Positions 28,973 to 39,171 of a stretch of DNA of 64,000 bases are shown here, piece by piece. This DNA comes from Nitzschia sp. DOCU1. Lineage: Eukaryota > Bacillariophyta > Bacillariophyceae > Bacillariales > Bacillariaceae. The notes under the pieces were generated by a model, which had not been told where the DNA came from, did no database searches, and was given only the letters and a program-made list of their open reading frames with translations. Each line of letters starts with the position of its first letter. Position 1 is the stretch's first letter. The stretch is from positions 1-64,000 of the forward strand of contig OX596001.1 of assembly GCA_951394045.1 (NCBI GenBank). The letters are read 5' to 3'. The position numbers and the translations under genes were made by a program.

Positions 28973-31135
28973 CTAGTCGGCAATTCCCACCGACTTTTTC
29001 TTCTTGGCTGAACCCGTTGTCGAAACGGCAGCTACCCATTGCCAATAGACACGTGGCGCCGCATTCTTATTGGAGGCATCGACGCGTTGGGTCTTGCGGA
29101 CACGATTATCTTGTTCCAATTGTGGCTTGACACGAGGCCAGACTTGTTTGTTCCAATACTCACGTTGCTTGCGTCCTCCACTCAGAATATCGGCATGACC
29201 GACCAACTCATCGACAATCGCATCGCGCAAATGCAAGATAGCATGTGCCTCTTGAGATTGCTCCTGCAATTTTTGGAAGGCCTTGTCTCGCATAGTGGCC
29301 ACATCCCGAATCAAGCGGCGACGGCGTTCTGCCATGGTACGTGCCGTGTACATGAGCAGAATCACCACCAAACCAATCAAAGAAGAAAATGGATAGGCAC
29401 GGGCCAGATTCCACGTGAACATACCCATATACTTAAACGACATCCAGGCCAAGTTTCCCATGGCATTTAGAAAAGCCTTGAACGACGTACTCAACAATTG
29501 AGACATGCGGCAATTCAGAGGCAATTGGACAACGGTATCATCCGGCAATCCAATATAATAGCGACCATCTTCTCTTTGGGTCGCAAACTCGGATTGCAAG
29601 ACGAGTCGATCCAAGGGATTCGTGGCCAAGGTATCTGGATACAAGAGTTGAAGCTCTTGATAATCAAATACCGGCAAGGGATCCGTCGGCAAACTACCTG
29701 TGCGACAAATTTCTTGAATGGTACGATCCATCAAAGTACGTTTCCACAAATCGACCGTCTCCCTAGCATGGGTAGAAAGAATGCATTCGGAATCATCGGG
29801 GCTGACTTCAAAATTCTTGTGAGAACATTCCACCAGTTTTCCATCTTGACAGTTGCCTAGAGTCGGACAAGGGACTGCCGCATCCATGTCAGGGCAAGGA
29901 CGAATAAGGACCTTTTGTTCGTGTCGGATCGTATTCCCGTCTTCATCTTGTTCTTCCGACACGACTGTCGAATAGCGAGGTACCGAATCCAAATAGCAAG
30001 GCAATTCGCCCTTGGGGACAGAAGTAATCTTTGGAGCTGCGATTTGTTGTTCGTCTAGAGCCGCAAAGATTGCTGAAATGGCGACGGCAATGCTCAAAAT
30101 GGCAACGAGCCAGTATCCCCACGATACTTGAGTGGCTTTCTTATAGTCGACCGCGGAAGAAGTAATCTCATCCATGACTTCATCGACGATAATGGGCTGA
30201 TCATCCGGCTCGAAATCTTCTTCTTCTTCTTCGTCATTGTCTGTTGTCGCAAAAGCTGCCGGAGGGGCAGTCGTATGAGGAAGGGGTTGCTTTTGCGAGT
30301 ACGCAGATTCATTGGCCACGACAAGTGCCGAGATCTGAGATTGAAGATCCAGAGGAGGAGGCATGGGTTCATCGTCGTCATCATCGGCCTTCTTGGCACT
30401 AGAAGCCCAATTTGGGGGAGAAACAGGAGTCTTCTTCTTTACTGCTGCAGGGGTACTAGAGTTGACCTTGACCTGAGTAGTAGCAGCAACAGGAGCGGGA
30501 GCTATCGGCTGTGCATAATCAGCAGCAGTGGCGGCATCTGCCGCGACTTGTTGATTATGTCGCCAAACGTCTTCCTGAGAGGACTGCATGTACGCCGCCG
30601 CCGCAGCACTATTAGCATACATGCCCTGCTGCTGCATCATATTCCACTGCTGGGGGTAGGGCCAATATCCATAAGGTGCGGGATAAGTTGCAGGTGAATA
30701 TGCGGCTACAGGAGATGTGGGTGGAAAGGCGGCCCCAGGATGTAGAGGCCGCATGTACTCTACCACCGTTTGGGGGTTGACGGCAGCATTGTTGTTGTTC
30801 GGCTGAGGCAAGGAAGCGACAGCGGGGGCCTTGACGGGTGCTGGCGCAGGGACAGCTGCTGCAGCAGGAGCCGGGGCTGGCTTCTTCCCCGACGAAGCAG
30901 CAGCAGTAGCAGCAGGCTTTTTCGTCGACGAGGGAAGAGCAGGCGGAGGTTTCGATGCTGTGGCTGCGGCTCCCTGCTTTTTTGCCAGCATTCGCGCCTT
31001 GTCCTCCTGACCCCACTTTTTCGCGTTTGCAATCGCTTCCTCTCGCTTCTGCTTCTTCGTTTTCGGGGTCATCTTGACCGCCTGACCTTCATCGCTGCCA
31101 TCTTCCGACGAGGCATCGAGTTTACGCTTTGCCAT
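28973..31135 (-). CDS. Man1/Src1-type inner nuclear membrane protein
   Basis: A single exon encodes 720 residues. The N-terminus is basic (KMTPKTKKQKREEA), then strongly Ala/Pro-rich. Two membrane spans lie at about residues 340-362 (WLVAILSIAVAISAIFAAL) and 580-600 (FSSLIGLVVILLMYTA), enclosing a lumenal domain with Cys pairs (PCPDMDAAVPCP, CQDGKLVECS). After the second span, HAILHLRDAIVDELV and YWNKQVWPRVKPQLEQDNRVR match the Man1-Src1 C-terminal (MSC) domain, which binds DNA in animals and yeast. Topology and domain order are those of Heh1/Src1, tethering chromatin to the nuclear envelope. No clear LEM/SAP fold is visible at the N-terminus. Confidence 0.85.
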   Translation of the reverse strand: MAKRKLDASSEDGSDEGQAVKMTPKTKKQKREEAIANAKKWGQEDKARMLAKKQGAAATASKPPPALPSSTKKPAATAAASSGKKPAPAPAAAAVPAPAPVKAPAVASLPQPNNNNAAVNPQTVVEYMRPLHPGAAFPPTSPVAAYSPATYPAPYGYWPYPQQWNMMQQQGMYANSAAAAAYMQSSQEDVWRHNQQVAADAATAADYAQPIAPAPVAATTQVKVNSSTPAAVKKKTPVSPPNWASSAKKADDDDDEPMPPPLDLQSQISALVVANESAYSQKQPLPHTTAPPAAFATTDNDEEEEEDFEPDDQPIIVDEVMDEITSSAVDYKKATQVSWGYWLVAILSIAVAISAIFAALDEQQIAAPKITSVPKGELPCYLDSVPRYSTVVSEEQDEDGNTIRHEQKVLIRPCPDMDAAVPCPTLGNCQDGKLVECSHKNFEVSPDDSECILSTHARETVDLWKRTLMDRTIQEICRTGSLPTDPLPVFDYQELQLLYPDTLATNPLDRLVLQSEFATQREDGRYYIGLPDDTVVQLPLNCRMSQLLSTSFKAFLNAMGNLAWMSFKYMGMFTWNLARAYPFSSLIGLVVILLMYTARTMAERRRRLIRDVATMRDKAFQKLQEQSQEAHAILHLRDAIVDELVGHADILSGGRKQREYWNKQVWPRVKPQLEQDNRVRKTQRVDASNKNAAPRVYWQWVAAVSTTGSAKKKKSVGIAD

Positions 31136-31625
31136 GGTGATGGATAAATGAATGAATCAGTCAATAATGAAGATGAAATATGTGGATGACAGTGATGATA
31201 TGATGTCCCATCAATGCGGGTGCTTGATGTAACGGCTGCGTGGACTGCGTTCCGGGCATGCTCTCGCGACACAGAACAGATAGATGACGACATACCTTCG
31301 GACACGCGAGGCCGGCGCTTGTTTTGATGCCAACGACGAACCGAATTTGAAGCCATGACATCATCACCGATGTGGCTGGCGCGAATGGCGAAGGGAAGGA
31401 GAAGGCGGAGGGCGATAACGGGGATATGCCATCAAATTACCTGGCAAGAGAACAGATTATTGCTACCGCGCCACCAAACTTGCCGCCACCGTTTCGTCCT
31501 TCGATTTGTTCTCCATGATGACATTCAGAAGCAGGACCTGATCATCGCAATTCGATGAATAGTAGTAAGTCATCTAGCTGGTAGCGCTAGCTAGTAGTAG
31601 AGCAGCAGAGAGAGTACGAGCCAAA
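31136..31625. other. Divergent intergenic region, nothing seen
   Basis: The region lies between the starts of the nuclear membrane protein gene (minus) and the receptor-like gene (plus). It likely holds both promoters. No gene, RNA or repeat is supported. Confidence 0.4.
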
Positions 31626-33742
31626 ATGGTGCTCGACTTGCCCCCGCCTCCTCGATTGTCAGGACGACACTTTCGCGTTACAGTCGTCCAGGAGCCGGGG
31701 TTTGTCGACTTTTTGTCCAACGGTCAAATAGCGGGAGGGTACTGCATTACGATTCTACAAACCATTGCCGCCCACGCCAATTTTACCTACGAACTATTGC
31801 CGCCGTCTGGATTCGGAAGCCTCTGTCAGCATGCACAAAACGACACGGTAACGCCGTACTCCGAAATCTATCGTTCGCAATACTTGTGTGGTCAATCTGA
31901 CGTCAACGATGTTGCTGGCATACTTGCCAACACCAATGTCACTTCGGAATATGCGTCCGACATGTACATGGGTTTGTATTATGTGACACCCGAGCGGATG
32001 CTGCAAAATCAATTCTCGATAAGCTTTCATCCCCCCACGACGGGCGCGTTGACCTTGTTTGGAACGGCCACGGAAATCGAGTCTGTGCCAGACTTGATTC
32101 ATCAACAAGCTGTGGGCAAACAAGGTCCAGTCTGCATCCAAACCAATACAGCTTTGGAAGATTATATTCAAACCAGCTTTCCTGACCTGGCGACAAAACC
32201 CTATGATCCGGCCACCATGGGAGATCTATTTCAATCCTTTCTTTCGGGGGACTGTGAAATTCAAATTTTAGACAATCCGATTGCGACTCGGTTTATTATG
32301 GAGCAATATCGACAAAATCAATGTCAAATACGAGGAAAGGTAAGCAGTACATGCTTTTTTGGCTTCCAATCCAGTATTCGTCTCGTAAATGAGTCTAACC
32401 TTCTCTCTACTTCCGCTTTCGTTTCACTGCTCGACCCCAACTTTAGCCTCTTGGGGTTATAACAGCTCCACTGACTTTTGGATTTTCACAATATGCTATT
32501 GGTATCCGCAAGGATTTGGAACGCAACGTCGTGGACACCATTGATTATTGGATGAACTATCTCATGACGTGCTCTCCCAGCGACGACGCTTGCGAATCCT
32601 TTTCTCAATATTATCCACAAGCGGGTGGTACGGGACAAGAGTGTGGTTATGTAGCCTTTCCACCGCCCGCTATCGAACCAGAAGATCGTCTCTTAAGTCA
32701 GGGCGCGATTGCGGGATTGGTCGTGGGGATATCAACGCTATTGTTTTGTGGACTCTTTGTGTGGCATTATTATCGTCTTCAAAAGCAAAAACGGCGATAC
32801 AAGAAACGCTTCGTACAGCAAATCGCACGCAACATTAGTATTGGGCCAAAGCCTAGAGAAATTCCCGCCGAAAAGTTGGCGGAAGAAATTCAACACATTT
32901 CTAGCCGACAAAATGGAATCATCAACAAGGAAGATTTGCGGAAATGGATGTTTGATATCAAACTTAACTTTTTGAGTGACAAGGATTTTGATGCCTTGTG
33001 GAATGCAATCGATGTGGATGGACGAGGGGTGGTCGAACCGCTCGAGTTTTTTGTCTTTTTGAGCCTCTGCGGGCCCGAATTCGAAACAGTACACAAGGAG
33101 CTTTCTGGCATGCCCAAGGGAGAGCGATTGAAATGGGCGAGTCGGCGTTTGACCAATTATAAATTGCGAGGAGAAGCGGGAGTAAGGAAACTTGAACATG
33201 ATTTGGAACGACGATCGCGACAAAATGTTGGCTATCAGCGCACGAACATGGCGGGAACTACTCCTTCGGCACGATTGCTTCTGTCAGCCGACGAAGTGTC
33301 CTTGGGGGCTGATGGAACGACTAATTCTCAGAGCAATAAGAAAAAAACCAAGAAATCGTGGCTGCCTGGCTTGAAGTACGGGCCGCCCATTGATGAAGAC
33401 CAAACTCCGACGGAATTTTTTACCACGTATAAGCGCTCTCTCGTTCCGTCGATTCGAAGTTCCTTGTCAAGCATGCGGTCGTCTGCTGCTGCTCCTTCTC
33501 CAGGCGAGGACAGGCATTCTAGTGATGGCATCGACGGCGTCGGCAAGCATTCTGTGGACGGACGAAGCGTGACCTTTCAAATGGATCAAATAGATGAGAC
33601 TACTACGGAAACGAGCCGCGGAGAGCCACTTGACAATGCGGCGCCGGATGTTCCGGAAGTTCAGGAGACCGATGCCGAGAAAAAAGTGGTGGGGAGGTCG
33701 TCAACGACAAGTAACGTCAGTGAGATGACGTACGATGCGTAA
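31626..33742 (+). CDS. Receptor-like protein: SBP/iGluR-type ligand domain, one membrane span, EF-hand region
   Basis: Two exons, 31626-32339 and 32447-33742, join in phase 0 (AAG|GTAAGC...CTTTAG|CC) to give 669 residues. Residues about 15-315 look like a type-3 solute-binding / glutamate-receptor ligand domain: FRVTVVQEPGFV, GYCITILQTIAAHANFTYEL, a DVAGILANTNVT segment and, after the intron, LTFGFSQYAIGIRKDL. A single membrane span follows (GAIAGLVVGISTLLFCGLFVW, about 325-347). The cytosolic part has an EF-hand-like pair (NGIINKEDLRKWM ... FDALWNAIDVDGRGVVEPLEF) and a long disordered tail. No pore loop is visible, so it is not a normal ion channel. A Ca2+-linked sensor is the inference. There is no obvious signal peptide at this start. 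Confidence 0.65.
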
Positions 33743-33832
33743 TAAGGACAATTCTCTACACTTTAAGTCGCTAGATCAATTTTGCATTGCTACGAAGCGC
33801 TCATTCAACGCTAGCTAGTATACCTTAGCTAG

Positions 33833-36631
33833 CTAGTAGTCCTTGGTTCTGGCTCGCTTGGCTTCGGCGCCCGAAGGTGAATCCATGATAGTGCCTGCTG
33901 TTGCTGCCCGTTTTTGGTCGCACGTGCAACATTGCCGAGGAGGCTTTGGCGTAGCAGGTTGTGCGGGAGGATGCGACGTCACGGAGGCAAGCAAAGGAGC
34001 ATTGCGTCGAACATAAAAGGCTACCAACTCGAGCGGCATGCTAGCCAAGAGCTTGGGCCACAAACTTTGTGGCACGGGATCATCCGTCGCACCACAGAGA
34101 CGTTGTCGATCGTATTGATTCAATTGCAAATACAATCTTGACAAATCATCCAAGACTTCCACGTGACTCATTTGTTTGATACTAGTATTCACTTCCAGTG
34201 CCTTGGCGACGATGAGAGTATAGCGATGTTGGGCTAACGCATCTTCTTCGCGATGTCGGGCCATGGTGTGGAACCATAGCGTATGAAGTTTCGGCAAGGT
34301 TCGAACCGTCTTGCTCAACGCCTTGTATCCGTCGTCGGATATTTGAATATTATACGAGACATCCAAACTCTCTAAGGAAGGATGATTCACCAACGCTTGG
34401 GCGAGTTGAATCATGCTGTCATTTCCCATTCCCGTTCGCTTGAGACCCAGGATGCGTAGAGTTGTATTGCCCTTGAGAGCTGGGGCAACAAACTCAGCCA
34501 AGTGCTCGTCATTGAATCGATTGTAGTTCAAAACAAGTTCTTGAATACAGTTGCGGCCCAATACATTGCCCAATCGTTGACTAACGGATGCATGGAATTG
34601 CCGGGGTACTCCTCCAAACATTGTTTGAAGCGTATCCAAAAAGAGATTGGCCTGATTGCAAAGCTTGAGAGAGACTAGACGGCTGTTGCTCTCGAGTCCA
34701 CACAGCAGTTGACCATAGCGACTATCTTGATCGAGTGTATCCAATCCATTGTCACTTAAGTCTAATGACTCGAGCGGAGTATCGGCTTCGAGCAACTCTT
34801 GAAAAGCCTCAAAGGCCAATGTCGAGTATGTCGTGGTGGGCGTCACTTTGTGTCGTTCCGTTTCCAAAAAGGAGTTATTATGAGCGGCGTTTGGGGCACT
34901 CCGCCAGACATAATTGTCCATCAAATTCAGCTGTCTGAGTGTGCGATTGTGTAAGAGTCCCTGGCAGAGATGATAGGCGTCCACCGAATCCAGTTGCGCT
35001 CGACTAACGTTCAAGTGTCGAATACTCGTATTCCTCTTCAACATATCGGCGAGTAATTGACATTTGGGGCCACTCAAATTCAAATGACTCAATTCCAAGA
35101 ATCGTAGAGTAGCGGAGGGGAGACTCAAGGCATGCATCAACCGATCCATGTGAATAAGATTAGCACTCGACCAACTCAGCGTTGCCAAGGCGCAGTACTC
35201 TTTGGATGACGAATTTTTGAGTTCCATCAAGGGACTCACGTCGACACTCGTTCCATGCAAATCCAAGCGCTCTAGACGACGTCCTAGCAAGGCTAGACTG
35301 GCGGCCATGGTCGGGTCATGAGCGGGTGAATCGACTTCGACACGACGAAGCTCAACATGCTTGAGAGAACGAGAGGTTGACAAGCCTTGGGCCAGAGACG
35401 TCCATTGATCAAGTGTCAGAGACGAAGCTTGTATTCTCACATACTTGAGACGAGGTTGCAGAGCGACAAAATGGGCAATTCCAGACAAGTCATAGTCTTC
35501 TTCTTCTTGCGACGGAACCTCCTGAATGCTAGCATATGCTGGCATGGCCGCCACTGGTTTTGGTGCCAGGTCCACCAGAGAGTCAACTGGTTGTTGTAGT
35601 CGTCGCAGCATGGGTGAAGGTTGATATCGAGTAGTATCAACGGGTAGAGAAAAGGATGATGGGTCATTCAAGGTTGACAGCGCTGACGGCGGAACCAAAG
35701 GCAAAGTATGATTTGTGCTGCTGACGGCGTTTGGGTCTCGCCGCATCATTCGCATCAATCTTAGACTTTGAGGTCGTTCGCGAGGAATCCAAAGCGTAAC
35801 GTCTTTTAAATTCCGACATGCCACAATCGTCGAAGAGAACAAACCCACAAAAAACCCACTTTCCTTGGTTCCTGGAGGTACTCGAATGTTGAGCGTCGTC
35901 AGCGAGGGATTATTTTGTAAAAAGTACAGCAAAGGTGAAAGACCGTCTTCATCGACTAGCAATAACTCCAAAGCCTTGACATTGAGGACAAACTCTGTGA
36001 CGTGTGTGTTAAACGTCAAAGCTTGCATCAAGGCAAACGTGAGTGCTCTCACATGATCTCGATCCATGGGGGCGTAGCCTGGTAATCCATAGTCTTCATA
36101 TTCTCGAAAGCTTCCCAGCACTGCCACCCCTGGTATATTTTGTGCGAGTTGCTGCAGCAGAATCTCCCGGCGCTCCTTTTCAAAGAGTCTAAAGTCCCCC
36201 GTCAAGGATGCCGCCGAGAAATCGGCAGTCTCTCGGAACGGAGGGGCGGGAGGCAGTAAATCCTGGGCCGTGCAGAAATCTTGCGCAAAGGCGCTGATGG
36301 CACTGGCCCCAGTACCACTAAACATAGTGTTGCTGCTGTTGTTAGAGTGAAAACGGCAGGGCGGTAGCTCTTCAGGATGCTGCTGGGTTGCAAACGTCAC
36401 GCCTGAGTACTTCGGGTTGTTTTGTGGAGGCGGATGGGATGCCGGATGACGACGACCTGTTTGCTTGCTTATTTGCTGTGAAGATCCCCCTTCAACCAAA
36501 CCGGGTGGTAGGAGTATGGGCGACCGCTTGCTAACCTGTCGTTCGTTGCCCCCACTGACCCCTGCTGCTGATTTTAATGGAGGTCTATCCATCATGGACG
36601 ATGATGGCGTTTGTTTCTGCCCTTTTGTCAT
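33833..36631 (-). CDS. Leucine-rich-repeat (RNI-like) protein
   Basis: A single exon of 932 codons. After a disordered N-terminus of about 130 residues, a long series of ribonuclease-inhibitor-type LRRs runs from about residue 190 to 800. Examples are TLNIRVPPG, LKHVELRRVEV, LERLDLHGTSV, LRFLELSHLNLSG, IRHLNVSRAQL, LRQLNLMDNYV, LESLDLSDNGLD, IQELVLNYNRF, LRILGLKRTGM and LESLDVSYNIQISDDG. A disordered basic tail follows. There is no kinase, F-box, signal peptide or membrane span. RNI-type repeats form a protein-binding horseshoe; the partner is unknown. Confidence 0.88.
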   Translation of the reverse strand: MTKGQKQTPSSSMMDRPPLKSAAGVSGGNERQVSKRSPILLPPGLVEGGSSQQISKQTGRRHPASHPPPQNNPKYSGVTFATQQHPEELPPCRFHSNNSSNTMFSGTGASAISAFAQDFCTAQDLLPPAPPFRETADFSAASLTGDFRLFEKERREILLQQLAQNIPGVAVLGSFREYEDYGLPGYAPMDRDHVRALTFALMQALTFNTHVTEFVLNVKALELLLVDEDGLSPLLYFLQNNPSLTTLNIRVPPGTKESGFFVGLFSSTIVACRNLKDVTLWIPRERPQSLRLMRMMRRDPNAVSSTNHTLPLVPPSALSTLNDPSSFSLPVDTTRYQPSPMLRRLQQPVDSLVDLAPKPVAAMPAYASIQEVPSQEEEDYDLSGIAHFVALQPRLKYVRIQASSLTLDQWTSLAQGLSTSRSLKHVELRRVEVDSPAHDPTMAASLALLGRRLERLDLHGTSVDVSPLMELKNSSSKEYCALATLSWSSANLIHMDRLMHALSLPSATLRFLELSHLNLSGPKCQLLADMLKRNTSIRHLNVSRAQLDSVDAYHLCQGLLHNRTLRQLNLMDNYVWRSAPNAAHNNSFLETERHKVTPTTTYSTLAFEAFQELLEADTPLESLDLSDNGLDTLDQDSRYGQLLCGLESNSRLVSLKLCNQANLFLDTLQTMFGGVPRQFHASVSQRLGNVLGRNCIQELVLNYNRFNDEHLAEFVAPALKGNTTLRILGLKRTGMGNDSMIQLAQALVNHPSLESLDVSYNIQISDDGYKALSKTVRTLPKLHTLWFHTMARHREEDALAQHRYTLIVAKALEVNTSIKQMSHVEVLDDLSRLYLQLNQYDRQRLCGATDDPVPQSLWPKLLASMPLELVAFYVRRNAPLLASVTSHPPAQPATPKPPRQCCTCDQKRAATAGTIMDSPSGAEAKRARTKDY

Positions 36632-38118
36632 TTGAGAAGAGAGGTTTGGGCGTCGCTACGGTAGGTCCCGGTAATCTCTTGGCTGATGTAGCGACAGTGA
36701 TGTTGTGTGTGGGGTGCCCGAATACTCTTTTTTGTCATGGAGAGTGGAACCAAAAGCTTCCCCGCCTTCATCGCGAAAAGCGGGACTAAGGCCTGTTTCT
36801 GGTGGCGCATCATGCATGATTTTTAATTATCAATGCGGACATAATTTGAAGGCGCCGAAGTGACATCACCATTAAATAAGCAATACATGAATTGAAAGCG
36901 CCGGCTACTCGTGGGTCGAACTCCTTACATTAAATAGCCAAAACACTTGGACAATCGTTATCTATTGCCTTCGAAATTCCCAGCTGAAACTCTTCTGGCG
37001 TTCCTGAGCGGGACCACAGATGCGACTTTGTTAATTGCGCGGCACAAGTCGAGCATTTCGCCCCGTCATGTGTGTTAGTGTACTCCGGAGCATATTGTAT
37101 GCCGTTTAATTAAGAGCACAGGGAAGAAGGGTGGGGTTCTACATGAAACAAAAGCCAAGGAATGTTCAACATAGGCGTTCGTTAGCTTTCCATGGCGTTC
37201 GTTAGGTATGCCCCGCGCGGATGATGTCACTCCGAAGGCAAGGTCCATCGTCGAAACCAAGCAAGATGACCTCGTGTCGATTTCTGCAATCTTTAGTTTC
37301 TACTACGATTGATGCGTTCTTTAATTTCGCATCTCTCAGCAATGGGGATGCTTTGGATGTATTGGCCGTTTTGGGGGCATTTTCCTCTGGACGGCAGAAA
37401 CAATGCCCAGATGGTAGAAAGTATGCCTGGACGGCACTTCTACCGTAGTATAACTTCCGATGGAATTTTTGATTTCTACCTGCAGTGTCGGTCATTGCGT
37501 GCCATGTGGCTCAATCAACGCGAGAGCTGCTGGTTCCGATATATTCGTGGTGGTGGCAGCATGCTAGCATGGTATCATCTCAATGACACTCCAAAACAAC
37601 GCGCTCCTAGAATTGATGCTTTGATCGGGGCATTGGATCAGCGTTTGCAGTGTGTTAAGACGCAACGAGGGACTGCGCTCAATCAGCGATTTCACATCGG
37701 ATTCTCGTAAAAATCAGCAGTCATTGTCTATTGGTTAATTGTGGACAATGGCACCTATTATCCGCAAGTCGTCATGGATCGACCACGATACAGCAATTCG
37801 TCGCACAAAGGAACGTTTTCCAAGCGTAGTCTACAACGCCTCCTGTATCCGCTAGACCGGAATCATTCGACAACGAGTTCCTGGCGAAAGGTCGTGCTGC
37901 TCAAGTCCATATACAACAGAAGAAAATCGTGGGACGCGATACTTGGCGCAACTCATGGAACAGTTCGCGTTACAAGAACCTTCTGACCTTCTGGAATAGT
38001 CTCGGGGCATTTGCTTTCATTGGCATTGCTCATTGGTGCTGAACTCGATACGAAAACTGTACTTTCATTGGACCGGCTTGGCATGTCTTTCTCAAACTCC
38101 TCCGTTTCGCTTCTAGAT
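36632..38118. other. Intergenic region with possible decayed coding sequence
   Basis: About 1.5 kb without a gene I can support. Plus-strand frames between about 37309 and 37980 are open for 80-130 codons but carry no domain, and the frames around 37740-37980 are broken by stops. They may be the remains of an old gene, but this is weak. No RNA gene or repeat is recognised. Confidence 0.35.
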
Positions 38119-39171
38119 TCAAGGAACTGGACCATCATTTGCCATTTTGGCATATCCAAACGCTTCAAAGTCATTGTGATAAAATGTCTCCAGCATTTCG
38201 GCAGTTTCCCGAGTCAAGTTTGCCGCCGAGAGTCGCCCAGACCCTGAATTGACACGCTCGACGGGAAGTGTGGCCGACAAGCCATAGGCTCTCATCAACA
38301 TGGGAAATTCTTGGACCAAGTCTTCATTTCGCAAGACCCATGTCACATTGCCACCATGGACGAAATCGTATTGTGAAACGTCATGAAAGCAATGACTGGA
38401 ATGACAGCTTTTCAACCCATGGATTTGGTGGGTAATATTGATGTTGTATTGATAGACACGAGTGCACAGAGTCAGCTTACGAATCCGTTCTTGGAGCCAA
38501 GTGTTCATGTAAGGACCGTCATTCAACAAGTCGAGGTTGCAGCTGTGGTGAAATGCACAAAAGTAATAGTACTCGCTCACCGCTCGCTCGTAAGGATTCC
38601 GAACGACCGCAAAAATGTCCTTTTCCGCATACGGTGGGGGGCACCTATCGGAATGGAGCCATTGAATCGGTGTATGCTTTGCGCAAGATCCCCAAGGATG
38701 AGCCGGGCATGGGCGTGTTTGGATCGAATGCCTGCTACAATGGAAATTGATGCTTCTGTCCGCAAACAGGCAGTCGCCCCATGTCAAGTTGTGAGGAATG
38801 GATGCGGCAACAATGGAACTTCCACCAGCTAGCTGATCTGCTAGTGGAGGGAACACGTTTGGACTGGCATTTTCTCTCGATTGCATTCCCGACGAGACCG
38901 AGGCTTGTTTCGATCCCATGACATCTTGGGGTTTATGGGGGATGTAAAAGGGAAGGAATAAATTTAGTAGCAATCCAAAAATGGCGACCCCCATATTAAC
39001 CGAGAGGCAGTGCGGTAGATTCAACATATCCTCCCAACCCACAACCGTACCTGCTCTGAGATAGGAGGAAGCGTGACGACTGTCCATCCATTGAATTATC
39101 AACACGACGATCAGCACCGCAACAGCTGCTGATGCAGCCCGAAGATTTGTTTTACCCTGCGAAAGGAGCAT
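38119..39171 (-). CDS. Type II membrane sulfotransferase-like protein
   Basis: A single exon encodes 350 residues. An N-terminal anchor (AAVAVLIVVLIIQWMD) and a second hydrophobic segment (VAIFGLLLNLFLPFYI) precede the enzyme-like part. DIFAVVRNPYERAVSEYYYFC matches the 3'-phosphate-binding motif of Golgi carbohydrate sulfotransferases (R-N-P-Y-x-R-x-x-S-x-Y). Other supporting marks are RNEDLVQEFPMLMRAYGL and ETAEMLETFYHNDFEAFGY at the end. The 5'-phosphosulfate loop (usually PKxGGTS near the start of the domain) is not evident, so the protein may be N-terminally rearranged or inactive. Substrate unknown. Confidence 0.65.
   Translation of the reverse strand: MLLSQGKTNLRAASAAVAVLIVVLIIQWMDSRHASSYLRAGTVVGWEDMLNLPHCLSVNMGVAIFGLLLNLFLPFYIPHKPQDVMGSKQASVSSGMQSRENASPNVFPPLADQLAGGSSIVAASIPHNLTWGDCLFADRSINFHCSRHSIQTRPCPAHPWGSCAKHTPIQWLHSDRCPPPYAEKDIFAVVRNPYERAVSEYYYFCAFHHSCNLDLLNDGPYMNTWLQERIRKLTLCTRVYQYNINITHQIHGLKSCHSSHCFHDVSQYDFVHGGNVTWVLRNEDLVQEFPMLMRAYGLSATLPVERVNSGSGRLSAANLTRETAEMLETFYHNDFEAFGYAKMANDGPVP

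Noticed and set aside
36900..36930. tRNA-like T-arm sequence (GTGGGTCGAACTCC)
   Set aside because: No matching acceptor, anticodon or D arm can be built around it. No tRNA gene was recognised anywhere in the window.
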